A stretch of 64,000 bases of DNA from Jacaranda mimosifolia (Eukaryota > Streptophyta > Magnoliopsida > Lamiales > Bignoniaceae). The stretch is from positions 22,301,001 to 22,365,000 of the forward strand of contig CM032128.1 of assembly GCA_018894105.1 (NCBI GenBank), read 5' to 3'. The notes beneath the pieces were generated by a model that ran no database searches, had not been told where the DNA came from, and was given only the letters and a program-made list of their open reading frames with translations. The first letter of the stretch is position 1. Every line of letters starts with the position of its first letter. A program made the position numbers and the translations under genes. Below are positions 35,641 to 47,759 of this stretch, one piece after another.

Positions 35641-37920
35641 ATTCCATAGATAATACTTCCCCGTTACCAATTATATCTACACTAGAGGCCAGAAAGATTT
35701 TGAGAAAAGGCGGACAGAGATTTTTAGTGTATCTTATCAATAAACCCCAAAATATAGCCAAAATCGAAGAGGTGGAAATAGTGGATGATTACCTAGAGGT
35801 ATTTCTAGAAGGGTTGAATTCATTACCCCCTGATAGAGAGATAAAATTTGTTATTCATACTCTTTCGAGAGCCTTTTTCCAAAACTCCCTATTAAATGGC
35901 GCCTGCAAAACTACAAGAGCTGAAGGACTAGCTTCAGGAACTATTGGAGAAGAAGTTCATATGGCCTAGCACTTTTCCCTGGGGAGCCCCATTACTGTTT
36001 GTCGAGAAGAAGAATGGATCCTTGAGGATATGCATTGATTTAGAGATGGCAACGGGTCTGGGTAAACAGTGGAGGGGCAGGTCTGGGGTGAAGTAAATAA
36101 GTTTTAGAGTAGGTACCGAGTTTTTATTTACGAGACCCAGTTAGGTCCGGGGTAGGTTTCGGGTCTTGCTGAATTGCCACTAACCTACCCCATATAATAG
36201 GTATATTTATTAAATATTATATATATATATTTAATATATTACTCATAAATTAGGGTTTCTGCCTTACTTTTAATATTACAATTTCTCCCAAAAGTCAAAC
36301 CCACTACCCACAGCAGCTCTGCTCTCAAGCTCTTTGCTTTTCGATTTTCAGCAATCTTCCAGACTTTCGCCAAATCACATTGTTGCTTCGTCCATATTCA
36401 ACCACGTCATTTGAGAACAAATTTGAAGACAATGGGTAAGTAAATCCCTTTTCCAAATTTATGTTTAGTTAGATTCGTAGGTTTAATGGTTTTTATTTTT
36501 TTATATTTAATTTGTATTGTTCTTATATGTTTAATATTAGACTAAAGAATTTTGATGAAGTTTTAAGATGTCTTTTAATTAGTTGGAATTGGCCAGAAAA
36601 TTTTCCTATTATGTCTTTCTTTCCTGCCAAGTTTTCTTGGGTTGGTAGTTGACAATTGCAAACTTTGTACATCAAGCTATGAGGCAAAAAAAAAATTGGG
36701 TTAACCGAGTTGGACCCATCGGGTTCAGGTTCAAATGGGATGCGAGGTGGGTTTCGGGTCCCAACTAGCCTATGCATGTGGATCCCGGGTCCTACCAAAC
36801 CCACCCAATTGCCTTCCCTACATTGATTACATGGAGTTAAATAAAGCTACGATCAAGAATAAATACCCCATATTGGAAGAATTATTTGATCTTTTACAGA
36901 GATCTACAGTCTTCTCAAAGTCATATTTGAGATAGGGGTATTACCAGCTAAAAATCAGAGAAAAAGATGTCCTGAAGACTACATTCAATTCTCGATATGG
37001 TCATTTTGAATTCATAGTAATGTTGTTCGGTCCAACCAACTCCCCAGCAGCATTTATGGATTTGATCACTGGGTCTTTTGACCATATCTGGACCAATTTG
37101 TGGTCATCTTCATTAACGACATATTGGTGTACTCAAAGACTAGAGAAGACCATGCAAAGCACTTACACATGGTTCTCATAACCTTGAAAGAGCATCAATT
37201 GTATGCAAAATTCATTAAGTGCGAATTCTGGATAGAGAAAGTAGCTTTTCTTGAACATATCATATCTTAGGACGGGGTAGAGGTTGGTTCCTCTAAGATA
37301 GAGGAGATAGTCAACTGAAAAAGACCCAAAAATGTGATAGAAGGTCGTAGCTTTTAGGGTCTTGCCGGCTATTACCGAAGTTTGTACAGGATTTCTCTAA
37401 AATAGATGGCCCATTGACTAAGTTAAAATAGAAAGATCAATCGTTTAACTGGGATGAGAACTATGAAAGAAGTTTCCAAGAGTTGAAAAACATATTGATT
37501 TTAGCTCCAATTTTGGCCCTTCCGGAAGGATCAGAAGGTTTTGTTGTATATATGGATGCTTTTAAAGAAGGGCTTGGATGTGTACTGACACAAAAAGGGC
37601 GAGTTATTGCCTATGTGTCTAGAAAGCTTAAACTACATGAGGAGAATTATTCAACTCATGATCTGGAGCTAGCTGCTATAATCTTTTCATTGTCAAAATA
37701 GAGGCATTACCTCTATGGAGCTACATTCGAGGCGTATACAGACAATAAAAATCTCAAGTATTTAAGCTCACAGAAAGATCTGAATATGAGACAATGAAGG
37801 TGGATGGAATTTCTTGAAGATTATGACTTCTCTATTGCATAACATCCAGAAAAGGTGAATGTAGTCGCAAATGCTCTAAAGCCGAAAAGCTGGAATGGCC
37901 TACATACTAGGAACAAAAGC
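35641..37920 (+). pseudogene. Gypsy reverse transcriptase and RNase H, split by a hAT element
   Basis: The linker VDDYLEVFLEGLNSLPPDRE and then IKFVIHTL (about 35780-35865) precedes the RT. RT begins at about 35900 ([34 protein letters not shown]) and is interrupted at 36041. It resumes at 36821 with [15 protein letters not shown] and continues to the polymerase motif [14 protein letters not shown] (about 37098-37140), where the first catalytic Asp of the usual I-D-D is Asn. RNase H follows at 37483-37880: [29 protein letters not shown] and YTDNKNLKYL, with the D, E and D of the active site present. After about 37920 the pol sequence fades and joins LTR sequence at 37995; integrase is absent. 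Several stops are present. Confidence 0.9.
36041..36820. mobile_element. Non-autonomous hAT element, 780 bp, TSD CATTGATT
   Basis: CATTGATT flanks the element at 36033-36040 and 36821-36828, the 8 bp duplication of hAT transposons. The ends are TAGAGATGGCAACGGGTC and, as complement of the right, TAGGGAAGGCAATTGGGT, matching the common plant hAT terminus TAGRGATGGCAA. Subterminal sequences are GGGTC/GACCC-rich in both orientations. Removing the element and one duplication restores the RT reading R-I-C-I-D-Y-M-E-L. The interior (36300-36440) resembles a 5' UTR with a short ATGGGTAAG near 36432 that could be a transposase first exon and donor; no transposase remains. Confidence 0.95.
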
Positions 37921-37994
37921 TAAGGGTAGATACAGTAGTAAGAATGAAACAATGAGCCTTACTTGCAGGTGTAAACGTACAGCTGAAGTTCCAA

Positions 37995-39770
37995 CAAGAA
38001 GATTTTGGGTAAATAGTTAGAATCGGGGTTAAATATCTTGTATTGTTCTTGTTCTTACTAATTTGTGTAATGATATGAGATGAAATAGAAAAAGAAAATT
38101 GATATGGGATCAGAAATGAGACATGCATGGATATATATAAGCCTAGTGGACCCGAATTTGTAATATTACATGTAAATCTTAGTTAATTAAGTTAATTAGA
38201 TGATTAAAAATCCAAATTTTATGTGATTGAGACCTATGTAACAAAATTGTCTTATTAATGATAGTTGGACCGTTATAATCAATTTTGGGTAACGTTGCAA
38301 GGTTAATTATAAAATAGGAATCTGATTTTATTCCTATGCCAAAGCAAATATGATCCTTGTAAATATTCCAGTATTGACGGTGTAATTAGTATGTCACCTC
38401 TTGATAACATCGGAACCAAACCTTAAAATATAGTATTAATTGCAAAATAATTGATAGTAGAATGTTATTCGTTTAATTATGGTTATAGGGTCAAAACAAG
38501 TGTTTTGACGATAAGTCCGTTCTTTTGGTTATGTGACAAGGAGCCAAACCATACAAATCAATAAACTGGATTAGCATTCCTGTGGCTATTGAGGTGAGGG
38601 TCTACCTAATTTTTGTTTCTGAAGAGTGAATGTCCTTTGATCAGTTGGAATCCTTGTTTGTTTGAATTCCTCGATTGTTTATCGATAAAATTGATTATAT
38701 TTGTTCTGGTGCCTAGAACACCTATTGTCCTATCTTTTTTTGTTATGCATGCCCCGCAGCCTTGCGACTTTCTTATTTTGTTACATTAATTTGTGTCTTG
38801 GTGACCAAATTTGTGTTTTGTGCTTCTCGTTGAAATTGCTATATAGTTTGTTTTGGCCTTGTCGGCATAATTGTTATCAATGGTATCGATGTATTCATAT
38901 GCAGGCGTCTGTTTATCATTTGTATTATCATATGGGGAAAAATTAACCAACTACTTGTAAATTAAAGGGCTATTATGCTCGTAGGGTTGTTATGCTCGTA
39001 GGGCCAAATGCCTAAAACAAACTTTCATGCTTAGGGCCGAATGCCTAGAATAAAGCCACAACGGAGGAATAAGGAACATCTATTGTGTATAATATGCTTT
39101 AGGTTTTGTTTGATTCTATTTGTACTCTATTCATGGAGCAATAAAGAATGAGTTATTACCATTTGTTGAATTTGATATCATTAATGCTCTGAGATAATCT
39201 AGTTTCTATTTGCAAATCCTTGCTAATGATATAAATCTGGTTATATCGATGCTTCCCTAACAGTTTTTCTTTAACTATTGGTCCTCTTTCTCTCACTAAG
39301 TGTTTAGGACTTACACTGCCTTGTTATCTTTTATTTCCTTCCCAGACAGATATGGAAGGGGATTAAAGGCTTATGACTTAGCCTGGTGGGACTATTTTGT
39401 AATAGATTATGTGAAATATATGTACATACAGGCTCACCTAATCATTATGCTATGACCTAGAGATGTTGTGTTATGTCAAGTTTGAATCTAAGATCTATGG
39501 TATGTATATATGGTGTTTCATGAGATGACATTTTGGGCTTGTACCTAATCGTGGCTAAGATTTGAGATTGTTGGTATGTTTGAATGTTGTTTGGGAGACT
39601 TGTGGCATGTATATATAGCACCCTTGTAATATTTTCTTTTAAGTTGAAGTATGTTGCTGTCTTTGAGACTTGTTGAAATTTTTGGGCCCTTTCGATTATC
39701 TTTTATATTATGATTTAAGTTTAAATTGGTGGTACCTCAGTTTAGGGGTTGCCCTAGGTGTGGCGCCATA
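37995..39770 (+). repeat. 3' LTR, truncated at its 5' side (1776 bp)
   Basis: It aligns with 30853-32617 starting at a shared CAAGAAGATTTTGGGTAAAT. The corresponding first 820 bp of the LTR are missing and the junction abuts decayed pol sequence. The end coincides with the ATCAA target duplication, so the right terminus is original and the loss is internal. Confidence 0.9.
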
Positions 39771-39775
39771 ATCAA

Positions 39776-40708
39776 TTATTAATTTGAACAATCCACCCTA
39801 AACACACACACAACAAAAACAACGACGACGACGACAACAACAAAAAACTCATTTTGACCCAAAAGAAATAGAGCCTAAATTTTTAAGATTCAATTCAACT
39901 TGCCCTAAATTAGCAAACATTAACTTAGGGGAATCATTGTGGATGAAGAGAGCTTCATTTGGTATATGGTTCATCAACATACCATCAGCCAACACTAGTT
40001 AATGGTGATCAATAGCCCTAGTCAACATCTCAAATCAATTTAACCATTTTCAAAGCTCTCGATGTATTGAATCTAAATCTAAAACTAGTGGTTGAATTAA
40101 AGGTCGTCTTGAGAATTAAAAATTGCATTAAAGTTTGAACATAGTCTTGGATACTTGATCAAAAACCCTAAGACTAACTGTATGTTCCTATTAAAGTAAA
40201 CTAAATTCAAATAACTAACTTTAGTCACCATTGCTTATGTTAGGTAACAACTCATTTGGTTCATCAAGCTTCACCCAATTCATAAGATAAATTCAACTTA
40301 AGCATATTAGTGTCCATGACCTTCCTCTACTAAAACAATGATCTATGAGTAACAAGTAGCTTGTATGGCAAATTATAGTTGATTTTTGTTGTAATTTAAT
40401 TATGATCATGTTAGATATTTTTATTTTGGTGATATTGTTCTTGATATTATATTTTATGAATATATTTCAAAACTATAACTTTTAGCAAAATATAATTTCT
40501 TTGGATCAAACGCAATTTGTTTCAAATTTTACTTGTTCTAACTGTGAGATGCATTCATTTTGCTTATCGTGTTGACAACCTTAGGGACACCCTAATGAGA
40601 GTCAGGCCACATATCATATAAAAAGGACTACTAGGTGGAATGAAGCGACGACCTATGATCCTTTTCATATGATACCACTCCATGAAGTCTGGACTTACTA
40701 CAATCAAA
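39776..40708. other. Intergenic spacer before the tandem array
   Basis: No gene or terminus found. It contains a short (ACG)n/(ACA)n tract at about 39815-39845. Sequence before 30028 and after 39775 would have been contiguous before the gypsy insertion. Confidence 0.5.
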
Positions 40709-43700
40709 TCATAGAAAGCCCATACGGGGAGGGCACTAAGTGTACACTATATACATTGTTTAGGTCCTTTGTCCATAGTACGATTGTTTTTCTCTACTCA
40801 TGGTGTATGTATCATAAATGTCCCTTAGCTTGCTCATTAATGTTCAATGATAGATTCATTTCCACTAAATAACACAAATTTATGATAGTTGTTCTACAAT
40901 TCTACAGAAGTAACTTCCTATACAAGATGAAAAAATTATCTTATTAAAAGTACCTACTATTAATTGTCATAACTTCTATATTAACACTTGCAAACAAAAC
41001 TCGTTCTTTTGATATTCAGACTTAATTCTAAATTTCATGACTAGTCTAAATTTTATTGATTATTTTTATTGAAATATCACTTTCATATGGTAATTTTATT
41101 TCATCTTGTTTTTCTTCTAATTATAAAATAAAATAAAATTGCAATTAGCATATCTTTTTATTTTTTATACAACCAAGGCCCATCTTGTTCTAAAAGACGA
41201 ATGGTGTTGTTGAAGAATTAGCTTGTTTCACCATGAGTAACAAGATCCTGCACAAGATCAATCAAATAATTAAGGTTATTTACATTTTTGTTTTCTATTA
41301 CTTCGGTGGTTAATTCTTCAAGGGTCCAATTTTCTCCTACAAGAAAATTTTGTATTCTAAGTAAACTCTCGATCATGGAATTTATAAATTTTTTGGCCAA
41401 AAAAATTACGTGTGCTTGATCTTGAATTGGTTGTTACCCCCACAATACCAATAAGCTTTCTGATTAATTGTGTAACATTAATTAGGATTGCATAATAGAT
41501 TCATTTTATCTATAGACTCAGATTTATGATGGTGGATCCACAGTTGTGCACAAGGTACATCCCAGACAAAGTAAACAATTTGTGCATTTAAAAGTACAAT
41601 CTTCCCTAGTAATTAAGCATCATAACTCTTGCTTTAATAATCTTTCAAGTGAAATTAACCTAGTACTTGGATATACGGATTTAATTTGATATTTCATGAA
41701 AAGTACTATTTTTATTTGCTTTAGTTATGGAAATATTACTTTCATTTGCCAATTTTATTTTATCATTTTTAGACTAATCCCAAAATAACATAGCATTGCA
41801 ATTAGTATTAATTTTTATTTCTTATATGCTACATATAAGTCAACAAATGAACGTGCAAGGTATGTGCATTGGCAATTATTGTATACAAGTAAGAACAATA
41901 CCAATACAAAAACAAAAATACTTATATATATATATATATATATATATTTGTTTGATGACAATATGAACTATATGATAGCATCTCGTGCTACAGTAATGCT
42001 AAAATAAATTTCCGTGGTGAATTTTATTTAATCAGTAGGTCTATATCAAAGTATAATTTTTTTTATATATAGTTTCATTGTGTTGGATAGTATTCTTCTT
42101 TAAATTTTTCAACATGATTTATGGATTATATATAAATGAAACCTCGACCTCAACTTTTTCTACCATGTGCCTCACATAGTTTTGTTAATTAGCTTTTGAT
42201 TTTTATTAAAATTGGCTTGACCAATACATTACATGAGAAACAATCTAATAAATTACATAAATATTGTTCCCATCCTAGAAAGGCCATAATGAAGACCCCT
42301 AATGTTGAATTTATGCATATGTATTTGTTAGATCCTTTCTCCACTCTTTGTTCCAATATTACTTGTTGGCAGTCAAAGAAGGAGAAAAATCTAGCCAAAT
42401 TAGATTCTTGTAATTACAAGTCACATCAATCATCCAACTCCACAGCTTAAATAGGTATAACATATTGATTAATATCATCATGTCTTTTTACTCATTATTC
42501 ATGACTTGTAAATGTGCATTATTTTGGTCTTACGACACCATTATAGATTCATTTCTTCCAAATATTGAAATTTATAATGGTAGATTTGTAATTCTACAGA
42601 AGTTATATCCCATGCAAAGTAAATAATCTACGGTGTTGGAAGTATAATTTTTCCTACTAATGAACTGTTATAACTCTTACATTGACAGTTTTCCAAATAT
42701 TATCAATTTTTAGATCTATAGACTTAATTCTATATTTCATGACATCATATTTTTGTTTATGGAAATATTTGCTAATTTCTTTTTATCTATTTAAGACAAA
42801 CCATAAAGCAACATAGCATTCGACAAGTACTTATTTTTATTTCTTATATGCTATGTGTAAATCGGTAAATAAACCTACAAGGAACATGCGTTGGCAACAA
42901 TGTTGTTAAAGCAAGACTAATACCATTAGCAAAACAATTATACATTTGTTGATACAATATTAATTATGTTATAGGACCTCACACTAATGCACACTTTTAA
43001 AGAAATTTGACCCATGCAATTTGATTTCAATGATAGTTCTACAACTCAATACATTTTTGCAAATTTATTTATCATTATGTTGGATAAGAGTTAAGTTTGT
43101 GGACAAGATTTGTAGATTCCTCGTTAATAAAATTTCAGCCTTATTCTTTTAACCAAATATTGTTAAACCTCTTTTGGACAAACTTGGTTTTGAAAATTGG
43201 TATAAGCCAAACCTAAAAAACCCATACGAGAGGGCTCTAAGACTTCATTATATATATTAGCGATGTCTCTTCTCTTTCAAAGAAGGAGAAAAAGATCCAG
43301 TCAAACTTGTTTTTTGCAATCGCAAGTTGCACCAATCATCTAATTCCATGGCTAATATTGTATTATTTTACTCACCATGTATGATTTGTAAATGTTCCAT
43401 TATTTTAGAGTTCAAGGCTTCTTGATAGTTTTATTTCTAAGGCTCAAATTTATGTCAGTACATTTGTAGTAGATTTGTGGCTCTTCACAAGTTATATCCC
43501 ATATAAAGTATACAACTTGTATTAATAGTTTTGTAAATTAAACCCAATTTGATAGATACATGGATTCAACTCTAGGATGTTTGAGAACCCTTCTTATTTT
43601 TGTACTTCTAGAAGTATCAATACTATTCACTAATTTTACTTTATCTTATTTGGCTAACCATAATAAAGTATAGCATTTCAACTAGTATTTTATTTTTATT

Positions 43701-46137
43701 TCTTATATGCAAAATCTAAGTCTTACCATGTAAGGCATGTGCATTGCAATGATGGCCTAAAAGCAAGACTAGCACTAATAGGAAAAAAAAATGAATACTT
43801 TTTTATATAAATTTGATGACACAATACGAAGTCCACGCTAGGATCTCATACATAATGACACTCTTAAATAAATTTCAGCCATGAAGTTTGTTTCACTAGT
43901 ACTTTACAACATAGTATGTTTGTACGTATTGTTTTGTCATTCTAGTTGATATTATTTTCTCATTTAATTTGTTCTTGCTTATTAATTTATTCTTCTATGT
44001 GCCTAACATACATCTATCAATTGTGTCTTGTTTCAATTAAAATTGTCAAAATTAGTATAGTATATGAGACACAACATCTGTTTTGTTAATAAGCCATTAT
44101 TGATAAAGTTTTTTGGACAGACTTGGTTTTGATAGATGGTGTATATGACTTATTTGCAATTAAAGAATGAGAAAACATCTAACCAAAGTTGATTCTTGCA
44201 ATCGTAGGTCACTTCAATCATCAAGTTCCATACCTCAAATAGGTATGATTTACCTATTAGCTTCATTTTGTTTTAAACACATAGAGTATAATTTGTAATT
44301 GTACATTATTTTGGTCATTAGGGTTCAATCGTTGATTCACATCCTAAAGAAACTTAAATAGATGGTGGTAGATCTACAATTCTGCAACAATTATCCCATA
44401 CGCAGTAAACAACTATTGAAAGTATATTTGCTCCTAATAATTTGTCATAACTCTTGAATTAAAAGCCTTGCAAATAAAACTAATTCAACTAAACAAAATG
44501 TAGCATTCAACTAGTATTTATTTTTATTTCTTATATGCAACATGTAAGTCTACAAATAAATGTGCATGGAGCATGTTTTGGCCATGATGGTGTAAAATGA
44601 AGAGTAGTATAAATAGGAAATGCCGTATATATTCGGCAATGTAATATGAATGAAATCCATGATAGGATCTCATGCTAGAGCATACTCTTAAATAAATTTC
44701 ATCCATAATTTTTTATTTCACTAGTAGTTCTACAACTTATTATATTTAAGTGTATTTATTTATCATCTTTTTAGGTGTTATTTTGTCATTAAAATTTTTT
44801 GATATGATTCGAAAATTCCTTTTAAATGAAAATTTCATCTCAATTTTTCTACAGTGTGCCTAAAATACTTGTATTAGTTTGATTTTTCTTAAAGGCGGTA
44901 TGTAAGACACATCTATTTTGTTATTAACCTACTTTTGTTAAATGTCCTTCAACAACCTTGGTTTTGACAACTAGTGTAGGTCTAATCCTAGAAAGCAATC
45001 GCGAGTGACATCAATCGTCCAATTACAATCAAGAACATATTTTTCTTTCACTAATCATGTATGATTTGTAAGTGTGCATAATATTTGGGTTCTATGATAG
45101 ATTTGTTTTCTCTAGAAACTCAAATTTATGATGGTAGATCTCTATTTCTGCACAAGTTATATAGATCTAAAAGTATACAATTTATGCTATTAAAAAATTA
45201 ACATTACTAATATATCATCATAATTCTTCCATTAATTGTCTTGCAAATTAAAACTAATTCTTTTGGTATATAGTCTAAATTGTATATTGCATTATAAGTC
45301 TTAACTTTATTTATTATGTTTATGAAATATCACTATCATTTGCTAATTCTATGTCATGTTCCTTTGCTAATAATAGAACAATATAGCATTGCAACTAAAA
45401 TTTATTTTTATTTCCTGTGTCCTACATGTAAGTCCCTAAATAAACATGTGGAACATGGGCATTGTAATCGTGGTCTAAAAGAAAGATCAACACTAATAGG
45501 AAAAGGTGAATATCATTATATAAATATTTGATAATTCAATTTGAATTACATGATATGATCTCATAGAAGAAAACACTTTTAAATAAAGATGAATTTTAAT
45601 TTCATTGGTAGTTCAACAACTGAATAATCTCTTGTGTAATTATTGATTATATCCTTTTGTCTGAATTATTATTTCATTTAATTTGTTGATTTAATGACTG
45701 GATCCCTTATAAATTAAATCTCGATATTTTTTTCTTTTTTTGCTATGTGCTTAACATACACCAATCAACTGGGTTTTGATTTTTTGTTAAAATGGCTACA
45801 CTAATACAATATATGAGACATGCATAGACTTGGTTTTGATAATTGATACAAGCTCAATCTTAGAAATTCCATAAAGGGAGGGCTCTAAAGTTAATATATA
45901 TATATATATATATTGACTAAGTTCTTTCTCCATTATACATTTCATATTACTTGTTCTCAATTAAAAAAGAAGAAAAGACATAGCTAAAAGTCGATATGTA
46001 GAATTGCAAGATGCTTCAATCATTTAGAATGTATCAATTAATATCATCATGTTTCTTACTCAATGGGTATAATTCGTAGATGTGCATTACTTTGGGAGTG
46101 GAGGTTCCGTGATAGAGAAAAAGTATATATTTGATCA
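40709..46137. repeat. Long-period tandem array (about 1 kb units), left part
   Basis: The same ordered series of landmarks recurs head to tail: a TTTTTATTTCTTATATGCTA-type block; a TTTGATGA(T/C)...CAATATGAA block; GATAGGATCTCATAC, then CACTCTTAAATAAATTT; TAGTTCTACAACTCAATACA; a GACAAACTTGGTTTTGATA block; CTCCACTCTATGTTC, then AATATTACTTGT; TCAAAGAAGGAGAAAA; and ATCAATCATCCAATTCCATA. The second landmark lies at about 41951, 42955, 43808, 44635 and 45528, giving spacings of roughly 1004, 853, 827 and 893 bp. Units differ by many substitutions and indels. No unit has a conserved open frame. The left boundary is near 40709, where a GAAAGCCCATACGGGGAGGG variant of the unit begins. At 46138 the array is interrupted by a MULE. 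Confidence 0.9.
41170..41450 (-). other. Non-array segment with a clean 60-codon minus-strand frame
   Basis: Array sequence stops at about 41170 and resumes near 41450 at a later point of the unit, so this is foreign sequence combined with loss of array sequence. The minus strand 41218-41400 encodes MAKKFINSMIESLLRIQNFL and ends LIDLVQDLVTHGETS before a stop. The composition is protein-like and helical, and the frame stays open upstream to about 41410. I do not recognise the family. It may be a captured exon of a host gene or transposase fragment. Confidence 0.35.
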
Positions 46138-46270
46138 GGGATAATTCCAATTTTGTTCGTCAACTATCCCACTTATTCAATTTACTTCCCCATATTTTAA
46201 ATCATTTCAAATTTGTGTCATAAACGTTTCTTAATTTCATCCAATATTGTCCAATCATCAAATAATGAAG
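46138..46270 (+). repeat. Left terminal inverted repeat of the MULE
   Basis: Pairs with about 52070-52198 in inverse orientation. Degenerate, with several small indels; the extent is estimated from the last clear similarity (ATATTGTCCAATCATC against TTTTGTCCTGCTATC). Confidence 0.75.
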
Positions 46271-47759
46271 TAAAAGCTAACGACTGAATCATGTATGTTT
46301 TACGTGACTAAAAACAATATTACGACATTTCCTATTTTGTCACATGGGGAGAAGAGCATTGAAGAAGAACCTTTATTCACCAATTAAAAACCCTAGTTTT
46401 CCTTTGAAAAAAAGATGTTGATTAAATTGAATAATTTCCCCTGGTTTCAAGCTTTTAAGGTTGCTTCTTTGTTATTCTCAAAGCTATATGAAATGGGAAG
46501 TGGGAACTCAGATTCAAAGCTTTCAATGGCATGAAAAAAGCAAGACATGGACCTGGGACAGAAAACTACAGTGAGTTAAGCTTCTTAACCCATTTCATTT
46601 TTTGTTCTTGGAAATTTAGTTATTTCATAATATTCTAGGAGTATTGATGCTCTTACCTATTCCATTTTGCTTCGGCAACATGTACTTTCTCTTTAGGGTA
46701 TTTGGTGAATTTCAATATGTTTAAGACATTTAATCATTATATGTTTTCATTTGTTTTCCTAAAAAGGAAAATTATTTGGCTTTGCCTGATGTTATTCTTT
46801 AAGAGTATGTGTAAGAAGAACTATTCTCTAAGATGAGTATGCATTTTCTTTTGTTTTCCTATTTGAAGAAGAGTGTGTTTTAATTTACTCAATGTTACGT
46901 TTGATACTAATTCTATAAATGTTGCAAAGTTAGTGTTAAACTTTATTTATTTTTTTTGTTTATTTATTATGTACAGTTTATTAGTTTTTGTCTAGGAAAA
47001 TGCCCATGTTTAGTGATTTTTAGTTTATTCATTTTATTTTATTTATTTTGTTATGTATATTTGGTTGGGGAAGCTACTGTATTTATTGTTAGATTATACC
47101 ATGCTGATGCAATGAAACTAGAACATGTTAGATATTACGAGAGGGTAAGATAGATTATTTTCAAAATATTGACGTGAATATATTTGGGTTGAGCTTAACA
47201 AATATGTAGAAAGTTAGGGTATGATAAAGAACATGTTAGCTTTTGGCATAAGTTTGGGCATAATTAATAATTTGTACTTAGCTAGTAAATATCTTAAAGA
47301 AGACATTGAGGTTTATGGTATAGTAAATAATTTACTGAGGATAGGCTAGTGAAGACATATGTAGAGCATCTTGACTAAATAGATAGGCATTTTGGATGAC
47401 CAAACATAAACTTATTTGGGTGATCAAAATGTAGAAAGCCAAAACTTTTCAAACTTGGAGGATACTAAACCTATCATTGACTTCTTAGTTTTAGATCATG
47501 ACATGCCAAAGGCTTGGATTGATATTCTAGTCCAACCTACTTCTCTTTGAGAATCTACTTTAGATCCTAATTTAGAGTGTGATAACTTTATTGATGGTGA
47601 TTACAACATAGAGGAGGAGGATAGGTTGTTTGGTAGGTATGTCAATCCATATGTTGAATTCATGGAGTAGAAAAAGACAAGGGAGTGAGTGATAACATGT
47701 TTGCCAAGATGGAGGATGGGGAAGAAAATGAGATTGAAGATAGTGATGAATTTAAAAGT

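Larger units (their letters stand above)
30033..39770 (+). mobile_element. Ty3/gypsy (Tekay/Del-like) retrotransposon, TSD ATCAA, 3' deleted
   Basis: The left LTR starts TGTAACACCC at 30033 and the right LTR ends CGCCATA at 39770. ATCAA lies at 30028-30032 and 39771-39775, a perfect 5 bp target duplication. The primer-binding site, gag, protease, RT and RNase H follow in plus-strand order. Integrase is missing altogether and the right LTR lacks its first 820 bp, so one deletion removed both. The long LTR, its TGTAACACCC head and the gag pattern suggest a Tekay/Del chromovirus, which is inferred. A hAT element splits the RT. Many stops and frameshifts make the copy inactive. Confidence 0.93.

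Noticed and set aside
42196..42450. An 84-codon plus-strand frame and its minus-strand partner in an array unit
   Set aside because: The frame is not conserved in other array units, which carry stops and indels at the same positions.
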